Part shown: positions 23,667 to 36,100 of the stretch, piece by piece
Layout: every line of letters starts with the position of its first letter
Numbering within the stretch: position 1 is the stretch's first letter
Origin: Chrysemys picta bellii
Taxonomy: Eukaryota; Chordata; Testudines; Emydidae
NCBI RefSeq assembly: GCF_011386835.1
Contig: NC_088792.1
Span: 112,192,421-112,256,420, forward strand
Reading direction: 5' to 3'
Length of the DNA stretch: 64,000 nucleotides
Translations under genes and position numbers: made by a program
The notes under the pieces: model-generated
The model's database searches: none
What the model saw: the letters and a program-made list of their open reading frames with translations, nothing else
What the model was told of the DNA's origin: nothing

Positions 23667-26600
23667 CTTGTTAACTATCAGCAGGATATAACAGCCTTTT
23701 TTTAAAAAATATTCATATTTGGACACAAGCACATACAGTCAGATTTTCCTCTTCTGCAAAAAGTACCACAAATGGGCTGTAGTTAGATGGAAAAATCTAT
23801 GGAGTGAAATTACAGGGTTTCTGCACAGCATCATTACTTCAGAATAGGGTTTGGTGGCCCACAGAGGGGTCTAAGAGAGTTTGGACCTTCACCCATGGAT
23901 TTCTCTGTACATCTGAAGGTAACAGAGAAATTGGATATTTACAAAGAGGGCCAGACTCGACATGATATTTCTTGGGACTCTTCCTATCCTCCCTAACAAT
24001 ATACCATCTAGACTGCTGCTGGCGTGGCCTCTCAACCCACACCTGGTCCCAAAACACTCCAAGTCCCTCTCAGGTTTACATGCATGAAGGAGGAACCTCC
24101 GGGAATTAAATCTGACAGGATCAACATTCATTTTTGCACACTTTACCCTGTAATTTGCAAGGAGATGATATTATGTAGAGTTGTTTTCATTGGGAGTTTC
24201 CCACCCAAAAACCTTATTAAGGGGTGGGAAAATGCTTGATGGTCTGAGCTCACCAGCCTTCAACAGATTTATAGCCATTTGAGTGGACTTTCTACTCATT
24301 TTATCATTCCACAGTGAAAACCAGAGTGGGAAGGATATGGACAATAATTAGAACAAAGGAAATTAGGTATGTTTTCTTAAGCAGAGTCAGGTATGTAAAA
24401 AATATCCATAGTCATCTTTTCAAAAGTTGAAGACTATTTGAAAACTTAGACCTAGATTAAGACTTTCATGGTTTAAATGTGTTCTAATCCATTAAAAATG
24501 TAGCTGTATAAATGTATATGTATACACACTTTATTGCTGCAAAGAAGAACTCTCCTTTTGTAAAGCATAGTACAAAATTTCTTATAAATTAAAACCAAAA
24601 ATCAGATCAGTTATTTCATGAATCATAAATGCACAGAACAAATCAGTAGTCTCAATCCGTTCCAAAGCAGGTGGACAGCTGCCGCCATTGAAGTCACTAG
24701 GTGTAGAGGTCTACTGATGTAGAGTTCATTGTAAGATCAGAGCCTGGATTTTTAAAATATTTTGTTGTAAAAAGTTTAAACATTCATTCCTTCTCCACCT
24801 GCCTTATTCAGAAAAAGGGCAGAAATCAATGTGTAAAAGTCAAGGAAAATCGGCATTCAGCTCCTCAAGGACAGAGAGAAAGGTAGACACTGACTTCACT
24901 CTTATTCTCTTCTTAAGTTTTAGTAATATTGTTGTGTATCTATAGATGTATATTTAGAAGTGGTTAAAGACAAGATTTAGGAAAAATATATTTAAAAAAA
25001 TCAAACTTTTCCTTGAGATGAACATTAATTTTGATATAATTTTAAGTGAAAGTTTGAGAACTATACTTTTCTTTGGATAAAATTTGCTGTATCTCACTGT
25101 TAATGTTTTTACCTCATGGAGCTTTTAATTCTGCAGTGTGCTTTGTTTGTTTGGGGTTTTTTAACAGCCACTCAAATTTAGTTTGAAAACAAACAATTTC
25201 GGGGAGATAAAATGCTCCTTGTTTGTCACTAAAAGTATCTCATGGTAGTGGATGAATGGTGCTCCAACTGTCTGATTTCTATGGTAGTGACTGCACAATA
25301 TCAATGAATTTGATGTTTTAATACTGTAACACCATTCCCAGATTCACTGGAGGAGACATATTATTCAGTAAGACACAACAGCAACCCCATAGGGTTGGCA
25401 GGTATCCTTAAGTTCTCAGGTACCAAAATGTAGCATATATACCTGTGCACAGGATTGTTCCCAGGTAGATAAAATGAGGTGTAGTCGCCTAATCTGGATA
25501 AAGTTGTATTTTGGTAATGTGACACAATTGCACTGAAATCCAAATCACCTGCCCAAAGAAAGATGGATACTAGATGCAAATTTTTTTTAGCTCAACAAAT
25601 GTTACACCTTGAAGCGTTTTCTAATAAAAAAAAAAATTAGATCCTTCAGGTGAGAGATACACATTTATTTACTCAATTATATTATATAGTTCAGGAGTTT
25701 TTAGTGAAAAAGCATGGACATAATCCGGCAGACCTTAATCATATGAATAATACCTACTTGCAGGTAATTCTGCTGCTGTCAGCGGGATTACTCTAATGAA
25801 GTAACGACTTTGAAGATAAAGCCATATAGTTGTAAAACTTTATAAAAAATCTCTAAAAATGCCTATTCTCCATAGTTTTGTGATCTTACAAACAAATTTA
25901 AGATTCTTGGTTACAAAAGAATTGTAACTGTTGAAAAAGATAAATTGCCTCCTCTGTAGAAAGTTAATTTATAGATTTCAGTAACATTAGCTTGTCTGTT
26001 TTACATTCAGCTTCAACCTTTCATATATTAAACCAGTCAACCTTCCATGATTCCCCCTCCCACACAACACAATGAAAGCTACATGCTTTAAAATCTAGAA
26101 GTCAGTGGCAAAACACCCATGAATTTCAGTGTCTGCAAATGTGTCCTCTAGTGATCACCAAAATTCACCCTTCCATAGAGGGCCATCAAAAAGCCTATGC
26201 ACCACCTGGAGAACTTAAATGAATATAGCTCGTGCATAGGCCTTTTTCTGGCCCTCTGCCTGGGTGTAAAATTAAACTTGTAGTACATATGGTAATAGAA
26301 AGTTATAGAGTTATTGTTGAAAGATTAGTGAATCAGCTGCAATGGCACTATTTTTGATGGGCTGGTTTTCTATTAATACAAACACTTGGGATTAATTCTT
26401 GCTTACTTTTCTCATGCCGATATTCCCACTATTTGTGTGAATAAAGCAGTTAGGATCTGGCTGTCAGCAACACACTCTAGAATCAACTTAAAAATCTTAA
26501 TGGGAATATTGATTATCTTTTTTTAAAATGGATGACCATTCTGTCTTTGAACCTGTCTCACTGTGTTAAATTATCTTAATAGGTCAACTTCTCCATCTTA

Positions 26601-27375
26601 CTATTTAGAAGTCGAATTCTGATTTAATCTTTACTACATTAAAAAGTATCCTAGTAAGCATGATCCTTTTTTGTGGGAATTTGAAAAAATGCAATAACAG
26701 CACTTTGTAACTTGTTTGCAACAGAAATTTACTCATTTGTTGAAAGCTGACAAGAAAGATGCTTGAAATGTAAAAATGTGTTTCATTATTGTGCACTGCT
26801 CACAGAATGTGTAATTCTTGTATTTGTCCTCTAAATAACACCTCAATGTATAATGTTTTCATATTTAAAAGAATAAAATGTTGTAAAAACATCGTAAATC
26901 AACATTATTTAATGCTTATATGCCCAACCTATGTTCTCTAAAATGTCTATATATAGCCTCCATATATTGTTCTGAGTAACCCAAACCCATGCCACTATTT
27001 TGTCTGCGGCTGGTTTATAATAATTTTAATTATTACATTACTCTCTCAGTTGAGTGAAATGGCACTTTTAAATGAGGGTGGAATTTGTTCTAAAGGAAAA
27101 ATATATAGTTTTGTGGTGAGTGTCTCTAAAAACTGTTTAAAACTAAAGAAGTTATCAATTGAAGCGACAGGAAACTCCATTATAAAAAGAAAAATCCATG
27201 ACAATGATTACACTTAGTGTCTTCTATTTTGAAAGATTTACCAGTTTGAGAGATTCCCCGTACTTAAAATGGGGAATAATTGCTGAAACTGGGAATATCT
27301 CAAAATGGAAGAAAATTTAAGCATGATTGCTGTACCAAACTGATTACTGTTACCATTTTGTTTTCTTATATGCAG

Positions 27376-28790
27376 TGTTGTCATAGCCAGGACTAACTTC
27401 TATTGGTGAAAGATACAAGCTATCAAGCTTAAGATGAGCTTTTCTTTAGGTCTGAGAAATGTACAAGGTGGAACAGATTGTTTAGCACATGTAGTTAACA
27501 CATATTTCAAAGGACCATTCAAGGTGAAGTGGCCAATTACCACCTCTCCAGTCATAGGAGGATGGAAGGGGGAGAAAAAATAGGTGGGAGGGGGTTAGTG
27601 CGTTACAAATTGTTGTAATAAACCATAAATCCAGTGTCCATATTCAGTCAATGACTTTTAGTGTCTAGGAAAGTTGAGTTTAAACTCCCAGGCTTGTCTT
27701 TTGAAGGTGTTGTGCAGGCTTCCTTTGAGGATGAGGATTGAGAGTTCAGATATAGAGTGATCACTTTGTGAAAAGTGTTCACACACAAGTGATAAGGTGT
27801 TTTTGTCTTGTATAATTTTTCTGTGTGAGTTCATTTGGAGCATACTGATTGTCTCATTTCACCCACAAAGTTGTTATTGGGGCATTTAGTGCACGGGAAG
27901 AGGTACACCATATATTGTGATAGGCACATGTAGGACCCATCGATCTTGAAAGGTGTGTTGTGGGGATTATTGATCGTTGTAGCAGGTGAGATGTGTGCAG
28001 GTTTTGCATCTGTTGTTCTGTAAGGATCGGGTGGTTTTCAGTTGGTGTATCCTGCTCTGGGTGAAGCTACTTCTGATGATGAGCTTGGAAAGGTTGGGAG
28101 GGTTATTTGAAGGCCAACAGAGGGGGTTCAGGAAAGATTTCTTTAGGATGAGGTCCTCATCAAGAATGGGTTGTAATTGTCACAGGGGGGGTGGGGGGGG
28201 AGTTATTTCTGTGTTGAAGCAGGTTCTCTTGAGGTATTTGAGTGGCCCATTTCATGACATGATCTCCTTCTCTAGTGGAGTGTCCTTGTTTGGTGTAGGC
28301 AGTTTTAAGTGTGTTAAGGTGTATATCCCAGACTTTCTCCTCAGAGCATATTCTACGGTATCAGAGTGTCTTGCTGTAGATAATTTTTTTAGTGTGTTTG
28401 GGGTGATTGCTGGATCCGTGAAGGTAGGTGTGATGAACTATGGGTTTCTTGTATATAGTTGTCAGTAGGGTTCCATGGTTGAAGCTGATTGTGGTATTCA
28501 GGAAGTGGATGCTAATGTGGGAATGTTCTAGAGAGAGTTTAAAGAAGGGGGAGTGGTTGTTGAAATTATGGTGGACATCTATGATGAAGTTTAAGTCATC
28601 TGTCCAGAGAAAATATCGTTGATGTATCTCAGGTATTTCATTGGTTTCATGGTGTATTTGTCCAGAAATGCTTCCTTAATGTGACCCTTGAAGAGGTTGG
28701 CGTATTTGGGAGTCATCCTAGTACTCATGGCCATTCCCAGGCTTTGGACAAAGTGTTTGTATTGAATGTAAAAGTGTTATGGGTGATAAA
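27376..28790 (-). pseudogene. Penelope-like retroelement remnant (older copy)
   Basis: Read on minus, the text corresponds to the C-terminal half of a PLE: decayed reverse transcriptase, then a GIY-YIG endonuclease, then the 3' end. Near 27905-27855 a frame gives MVYLFPCTKCPNNNFVGE, the GIY-YIG start with a CxxC, and it stops after CSK. The continuation HFSQSDHSISELSILILKG (27780-27720) lies in another frame, so at least one frameshift and several stops are present. The 3' part (about 27376-27450) contains the PLE tail words 'aagctcatcttaagcttgat' and 'caatagaagttagtcc' on minus. It is non-functional and belongs to a different subfamily from the copy at 60.6 kb. Confidence 0.75.
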
Positions 28791-29469
28791 TAGGATATAA
28801 AGGGATTTAACATTAGATACAAAGAGGATAAATCATATTGGATAGCTTGTGACTTTTCCATTGATACCTTACATGACATAGTTTGTATAAGATGTGATGC
28901 AACTGTCTAACAGTGGCAATATTATGTTTCAATCATACAGCGTCACAGCATCCAAAAGTGGCACACACCTTACTGTAAAAAAAAATTAAAAAAATTTCAT
29001 AAAGATTTTACAACACAGACCCTTTTAAAATACTGCTTTAAAATATACCTTTTTCTTCCCAACAAAACTGAAGAATTAGTAAAGGCATCAGAGGACAAGC
29101 CATAAAGTGACCCATGTAAATAAATACAGAGTTCTACAGAGAGGGAAAACAGCACAATGCATTGTCAAAGCATAGTTACCAAAAAATTGTTAAAAATTGA
29201 CCCTACATATATTTTAGTTAAATCTAAAGTGAAGGAAGGTCTTTCTAACTCACTTTTATTATGTATTTCAGCCACATTACCCATTTCCAGAAGATTCATA
29301 TGAATATTACCTACTTATCAGCCCTTATGAGATTAAAACTAAGATTTGCAACAAGCTCTGCCCTCCCTGAAATGTATTTTTTAAATATAGCAACTTGTAT
29401 TTGTTGGAAAGTGGTCTTTAATTGGATTTTTAAAAAGCCAGATGCACTTCAAGGGACAAGTGGAATCAT
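28790..29469. other. Intergenic spacer between the convergent genes
   Basis: This is AT-rich DNA between the 3' parts of RPRD1A and C18orf21. I see no exon, RNA gene or delimited repeat. Confidence 0.5.
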
Positions 29470-29475
29470 TTTATT
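29470..29475 (-). terminator. C18orf21: Candidate C18orf21 poly(A) signal
   Basis: TTTATT on plus is AATAAA on minus, 513 bp beyond the C18orf21 stop codon. It is the most convincing hexamer in reach, but other A-rich variants exist nearby (for example near 29230), so the end of the transcript is uncertain. Confidence 0.35.
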
Positions 29476-29987
29476 TGTCGCTTTAGTGGTGCCAAAACAA
29501 GAATGAGGACTGGAACAGAAAGGAAGCAACCATTCACAGCACAGATCTGGAAAGAATTAGAGATAAGCAGATCCTCTGCAAGTTCTACTGTGGTACAGGA
29601 TTCTATTTTAGAAATCATTACACTGATTGCTACAGCGCAAGCCAATCTGGTCCAAGAACAGATTTTGTCTTTTAATTCCAGAGCCATTAAAGATTGTGAA
29701 ACAAGTACAGGCTTCCAAGACTTGGCTTATTACCTTATTATTCCAGCAATATCCTCTGGTAGGGAATCTATATAAAAGTACAGAGACTGTTTCCAAACAA
29801 TGTATTTAAATCTCCCCTACATGCTGAAGGCCTTACCACAGCCAGAAATTAAACCAGTATTAACAAAAATTGTTTCTAAGTTTATAAAACAATTAATAAA
29901 GCAGCCACTAATTTAGTTCATTTACTGGCCCAATTTTAGCCACTTCTACTGTAACCATTATCATGACTCTTGTAATTATTCAGTATT

Positions 29988-30144
29988 TCAAAGTGAAGAC
30001 AAGAAGTTTTTCAGGTCCATCTTCTTCTGGCTCTTTTGTTTTTCTTCAAGATTAAGCAACCATTTTAGCTGAGTAAAATGAAATTTAGTGTTTTTGGGAG
30101 TCTTGGGGAAAGAACTGGATGGTGACTGTCCAGACATGCATGTT
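29988..30144 (-). CDS. C18orf21: C18orf21 coding exon 4 (C-terminus and stop)
   Basis: Acceptor …ttgcttttcag|AAC. The split Arg codon is followed by TCMSGQSPSSSF, HFTQLKWLLNLEEKQK and MDLKNFLSSL, then TGA (29990-29988). Relative to human it lacks the few residues after SSL. Confidence 0.92.
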
Positions 30145-33100
30145 CTGAAAAGCAAAGCAAAACAAAACAAAAATCAGATAAATCTCTTTTTAAAAAGTGA
30201 GGCTGGAGAAATAATGTAATTTTATGGTCTGATTTTGAAAATGGTTGTGTACATAAAATTCAGGTGCACAATTACTTAACTGCAAACATAACTTATGCAT
30301 TGTGTGTGAAAGTGAGCTGTGAGAAGCACAACTATCCAAATATGTTTGAAAGTACTGAGTCTGTGCACACAATTACATACGTGCTTGGAAAATAAAACCC
30401 TAAATGGTATCTCACACTAAGGCTGAAGTTTATTTTTTTAAAAACACCCAGAAGTGATACTTTTTACCCCTAGTCACTCTTTTTATTAGACCCTTTGGAC
30501 TTCTGCAATTTAAAAAAAAACAACAAAATAACAACTGATCTTCCATTTCAGATCAGAGAGATTACTAAATGACTTGTCTGAACTCCCTTTCCTGACTTCT
30601 AGTACTGTGCCCTATTCACTGTTGCCTCTTTAGGTAAAATGGAAATAGGCACCTGGAAGTTGATGCTGGACTCTTGCTTGTAGATCCAGATTTACTGTGG
30701 TTTAAAGGTGTCATTTTGTTTGCAGATATCGGAGTCTTTGGGTCTGGTTTACACATCGGAGTACCAGAACGGCTTGTTGCTGTTGCCAGAAAATCTCTGC
30801 TTTTACCATGATGTCTTGTTGTTTTGTTGCATGTGTTGCAAGTAACCAGCTATGAAGAGAGGAAAGGAAATGTTTGCTCTTCTGTCAGTCTTTCCCCATT
30901 TTAAATGTAGAAGGCATTGGTGACTAACACTTTTAGACTGATCCAAACTGCTCTTCAAAATTACAGAGTGAATCAAGCTGCTTAAATTCTTACTTGTGTG
31001 AAGCAGAGAGACATAAAAAGCAACATCAAATCCACCTCTAGCTTTCTCCTTTAAACCACTTAAGCCATCAAATCCCCCAGGGTCTGACTAGAAATGATTC
31101 CAATCCCCTGGAAACTAATTTCAGGGGACTTTTAATACTGAATTGCAAACACATGGAGTGAAACACAAAAAACAATGTCACAACAAAAAGACTAGACAAC
31201 ATTAAAAGTGGCTCTGACTGTACAATACTCTGAATGTACCTCAGTGGGATTCATGTTTCACCACAAACATACAAGAAACCGGAAAATGATCAAAATGTAT
31301 TTTAAAATTATTTTTTTAATTTACACCTCTATTTAAATATACAACACTTTTTTGCAAACAACAAGGAGTCCTTGTGCCACCGATGAAGTGGGTTATAGCC
31401 CACGAAAGCTGATGCCCAAATAAATTTGTTAGTCTCTAAGGTGCCACAAGGACTCCTCGTTGTTTTTGCTGATACAGACTAACACGGCTACCCCTCCGGA
31501 ACACTTTTTTGGTGAGTCTTCAGAGAAAATGATATTAAAAATCCAAAATCTTCAAAAATAAAAATATGCACTACTGATAAAAAGAAACAAGGTAACCCAT
31601 TGGTATGGAGAGAAGGAGAACCACACAGGGAGAGTGGGACTAGAGGGTATCTACTAAAGTTCAGTAGGGTCAAAAGGGGAAGCAGCTGAGTGGGCATATT
31701 AATAGAGAGATTAATATATTAATCTCATATATTAATAGAGAGATTGTCTGAGACACTGCTCCCATCACATAACATCTCTTATAAGTACACCAACTGCTTT
31801 CACAGAAAATAATAGGAAAGCTTTTAAATTTATTTTAGCTCTTTTTAATGGATTCAGCTAGAAACAAGGAGAATCAAAACAATATGACCTGCCTGCTCTC
31901 CACAGAAGACCACCAGTGGTCCACAACCCAAAGTTTGGGAACCAATGACTTAGGCAAAAATCTTTTTAACAGCTGATCTTCCATTAACTGATGAAACATA
32001 TCTGCAAAAAAATGTACAGATGATACCTCTAGGAGTTTTAGAACACTGCAAAATAGAATACGGTAATTTTATGCAAATTGCAAAGTTAGCAGAATGCTTA
32101 AACCAAGATTAAAGTATCGCTAATGGCTAAGAAAGGTCTTGTAAACATAGCCTGTCAGCTTGTTGGTTTAAGTCTCAGTCAACCTTGCTCCTAATGTGTC
32201 ATTTTCTACAGTAGGAGCTTATATGGCGCTACAATGGTAATTTTGGGAGCTGTCAGTTCCTGATAGTATTTTAAGTGTACAGTACCAGAAACATTTCAAG
32301 CACAATCCAAGTAGCAAATTGCAACCAAATAACAGTAAGTATGTAAGTCAATCTTGATCTTAACTTGGACAGATCTTAATGAGATTGTCAGTCTGTCTGA
32401 AACAGAGCAGATGGTATTAGTACTATGTTTAAATCCCAATTCAAGGTCATTGCCTGGAGATTAGAATGGACCACTAACTATAAACTCACATTTATATGGA
32501 TGCCTGCTACATTCTGAGAATCTGTCCAGCTAACAAACAAATGTATATTTTTGTTTAAAAACCTGTTACAGCTCTGCAGCAGGTCACAGTTTATGTCAAT
32601 ATTTGTTTTTTTTGGGGGGGAGGGGGTACACATAGCGGTACATACACACCTTGCCAACTACTCCGTAGTATCATTACTTAAGTTTGTTTGGGCAAGACCA
32701 CCCACATTATTGGAACAGGAAGAGACACACTGAATATCAGCTGTCTAAAATGACAGTTCCTCAAATCTATCCGAAATGTTTGTAATATCACACCAGTGAA
32801 TAATAAAAGCAAAATTTCCAAGTTCACAGTGGTCCAACAAGCCCTTCAAATGGAAACTAAAATTTTGAGGGGAGGGAATTTGCTTCATTTTGTTAGTTTT
32901 GTAATGTGTCTATCTGAAGTGCCTATAGCTTTAACATATAAGTGATACTAGTTAATGATTATGATACTTCCTCAACCCAATCTTGTTTTTGGTGCTTCAG
33001 ATTTCTATTGTTGCAAATTCTGGCACAGGAAATTATAATCAGTAGTTTCCTCATTTCTTAGAAAGCTGTCCAATCTGACCACAGGACATGCTCTGAAGAC

Positions 33101-36100
33101 TCAATGTTGTGCCCAGTGGAGTGTCGTCTTCATTTATTAAGACATCTGTCTATACAATTGTTTTAATAGATTTGTATGTCTCTATAGCACTACATTAAAG
33201 GTATATATAGTTATTCTCTGCATGACAGCTTCAGAACTTGAACACTTCTCCATTTTAATCGTTCTGGAATATAATGAAGATCATGCAGTAAAGTGAAACA
33301 TGTTAACACAAAATATAGTAAACAATGCTAACAAGCGTCTTCCCTTGCCCCTTAATGACTAGTTTCATTATTTTAATGAAGTTACTTTGGATTTACACAT
33401 TGGTGTAAATGAGAGCAAAAATCGAGCCCAAAAAGCATTCTGAGACCTCCCCTAATGCAGACTGGTTTGCAGCACTGGGTAAAGTGCCTTTTCTTGGTGA
33501 TAAAGCACTGTGCTCTGGGGTAGAAATGTATATTTTAACCCAGTAGACAGGGGAGGCCAGTTATTCATTTTTCCTTCTTACTGGATTGTTTCCACTTTCT
33601 ACTCAGCAAACAAGAACTCACTGATTGGCTATTCATTACTGAATATTAAACACTGGTCAGGGAAGTCTCACACAAAATGGCCACCCAACCCAAGATTGTT
33701 TGAGCTTCCTCTTGGAGACACCAGAAGCTGCTCAGGCAGTTCACACTCAATTTGAAAAATGCTGACAAAGAAACAAACCAAACCAACAAAATTGTCGCAC
33801 TGTCTGACATGTGAGACTACGTCACTATGGATATCCTCGCCCTCAAAATATAAGCAACTGGGACAGTATTAATGTGTTACTAAGCACTTTGTGTGTGTGT
33901 GTATGAACTTTTGATCTTTTCCAGAAATAATTTATTCTCATTTAGGTACACAGCTTCACAACAGACTTCTAAACGGGAGCCTGGTGACAAGTGTTTCCTC
34001 CAGGCATAGCTGTCCTTGAAATCTTCAGGCCTCTACACAGCATTTTGCAGCCCACGGGAGCGAGCATCCCAGCCCGGGTTGACAGACTTGGTCTAGAAGA
34101 ACTTTCACGAGTACTCAAAAAACAGCTGTCTAGACAGAGATTTGAAGTGTGACTCAGAGTATGAAACACCCCGCACTCCCTGGGTTTCAGCGCCTGAGCC
34201 ACAGCTTTAAAGCCCTGTCTATACAGTTATTTTCAGAGCACTAGCACGAGCCCCACTACCTAAGTCTATCAACCCGGGCTGAGAGGCTCGCTCCCATGGG
34301 CTCCAAAACACTGGGCAGACATATCTCAAATGGATAAATAAGAAAACAAGAAGTCAGGCAATAAGAGTTAATGTTCCAACGGCAACTTTAACTGGGATTA
34401 TGATACACGTGCTGTATGCTTTATCATAGACATTTTATGACAAACAGTAACATTCAGCTTATACACTTAAAAAAAATGTCCATCACAGCCAAATTAGTGT
34501 AACTGCTGGAATCTTAACTTTTAACAGGCTTTTCAGCTTTGATTTCCTCTTTTTTTAAGAAAAGGGGGAAAACCTACCTCTACTTAATGATGTTAGGATT
34601 TACCTGGCCCCAATTAGGCTCTGCAGGTCATAACACTCTTGAGTGAAGAGGGTGGAAAAAGACAAGCATCTTTGCTGCTGCTAGATTAGCTGGAGACACT
34701 TCTGCAAAACCGCACAAATGGACTAGCAGTACACTTTACACCAAGAACATTCTCAACAAAAAGTGATCTTCACAAGTGGTTTGTTTTTTAGATAAAATTT
34801 TAGAATATGCAGATTGTGGCTTCTATACATTTTTGCAGCCATGTGTTTGAGGTTTGGGGATTTTTCCACCTGCCATTTTCTCATCTCCTTATTGTTAGAG
34901 TCAGTTTTTTTGTTTTAAAATTCTTTGTGTGTGTATCTGAATAGAAGTTACCCCAACAGGAAAGTTACATAGAGAAAGTTGTTATGTTATGATGAAATAA
35001 TCTTATGGATTGCAAGCTCAATTTCTAAACAGAAAAACTTCCTATCTTCTTTTATTCCCTCTCTCGTTGAGGGAAATAAATGCTCCAGGGAATGAACAAA
35101 CCCAGTTATCGTGTTAATTGGAATAGCAATCTTACCAGAACACTTCTTGAGTCCTTGTACTTTTTCAAAAGCTTTGTCTGTTTCAAATTGAGTTTATGGT
35201 TCTTTGCCTCCCGATTAAGAAGTTTCTGTATCCGTGGAGTCAGTTTCATCTTGGGTTTGAGACGTACTCTGTGGTTATCAGGAACCAGAAACTGGAAACA
35301 GTAAGGGCATATCCTTTCTCTGTTGGTTTTGTTATCTACAGACGAATAAAGGCAACACAGTAAAACCCTAAATGAACGTCTCTCTGTAAGTATGTTTTAG
35401 AGGTGAACATATATTACAGCTATTAAACCACTAATTTATAGCATACTGTAAATTGCGCATTGATAAGGGCATGACAACCTTTTTTCTAGTATTTTAAAAA
35501 TATTATTCAGGTACAAGTACTTTGTTCAAGCTGTTCTGTTAGAAGTGTTCCTGTGTCAGCACGAGATACATGATTAATTTGATTCTGCATTTCATACTTA
35601 GCAAAAACTCAAGAGGAAGCCAAATGTTAAAAAATAATCATATAGTATTGTGTGTACAGTTACACATAATAAGGCACTGTCCAATGGGTAATTGTACCAG
35701 AAAAATACATTCCATCTTTCTTCAAAATCTTACATTCTGAGAACCACATTCCTGCAAGAAACTTCCTGAGGCACACTCCTGTGTCAACATAAAACCCTAC
35801 TGAAGTCAAAGGTGGACTGCCCTTGCTAAGCTTCTTCCAAGACTGAAATTTAGTTAAAAACATAATAGTGTTAGAATCAAAACAGGCTGATGAAAGGCCA
35901 AATTCAGGCTTGATGTGAATGGATGCAGTATGGAGAGATGGTCCCACATCTGCCTCACTGCATCCCATTCCGGATAACATTAAATCAGACATAAGTGGTA
36001 GCCACAGAAGAGTCTACCAAAGGGAAAATATTTCCCAATTCCCTCTGATAAAGAATTTCCCTCTGTTACCCTGTTTTTGAGGGTGGAGGAGGAGAAGTGA

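Larger units (their letters stand above)
21869..26895 (+). other. RPRD1A: Probable RPRD1A 3' UTR and downstream DNA
   Basis: After the stop codon comes about 5 kb of AT-rich sequence with few recognisable transposons, many ATTTA pentamers and T-rich runs, typical of a long vertebrate 3' UTR. AATAAA hexamers at 22388-22393, 23107-23112 and 26872-26877 could serve as alternative poly(A) sites. Which of them is used cannot be decided from sequence. Confidence 0.5.

Noticed and set aside
27986..28468. 160-codon plus-strand frame
   Set aside because: It is antisense to the decayed Penelope-like element; translation is Cys/Phe/Gly-rich without family resemblance.
35660..35992. 110-codon minus frame in intron 1 of C18orf21
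   Set aside because: It lies between two confirmed exons, lacks family resemblance, and contains common repeat-like phrases ('ccctactgaagtcaaaggtg').
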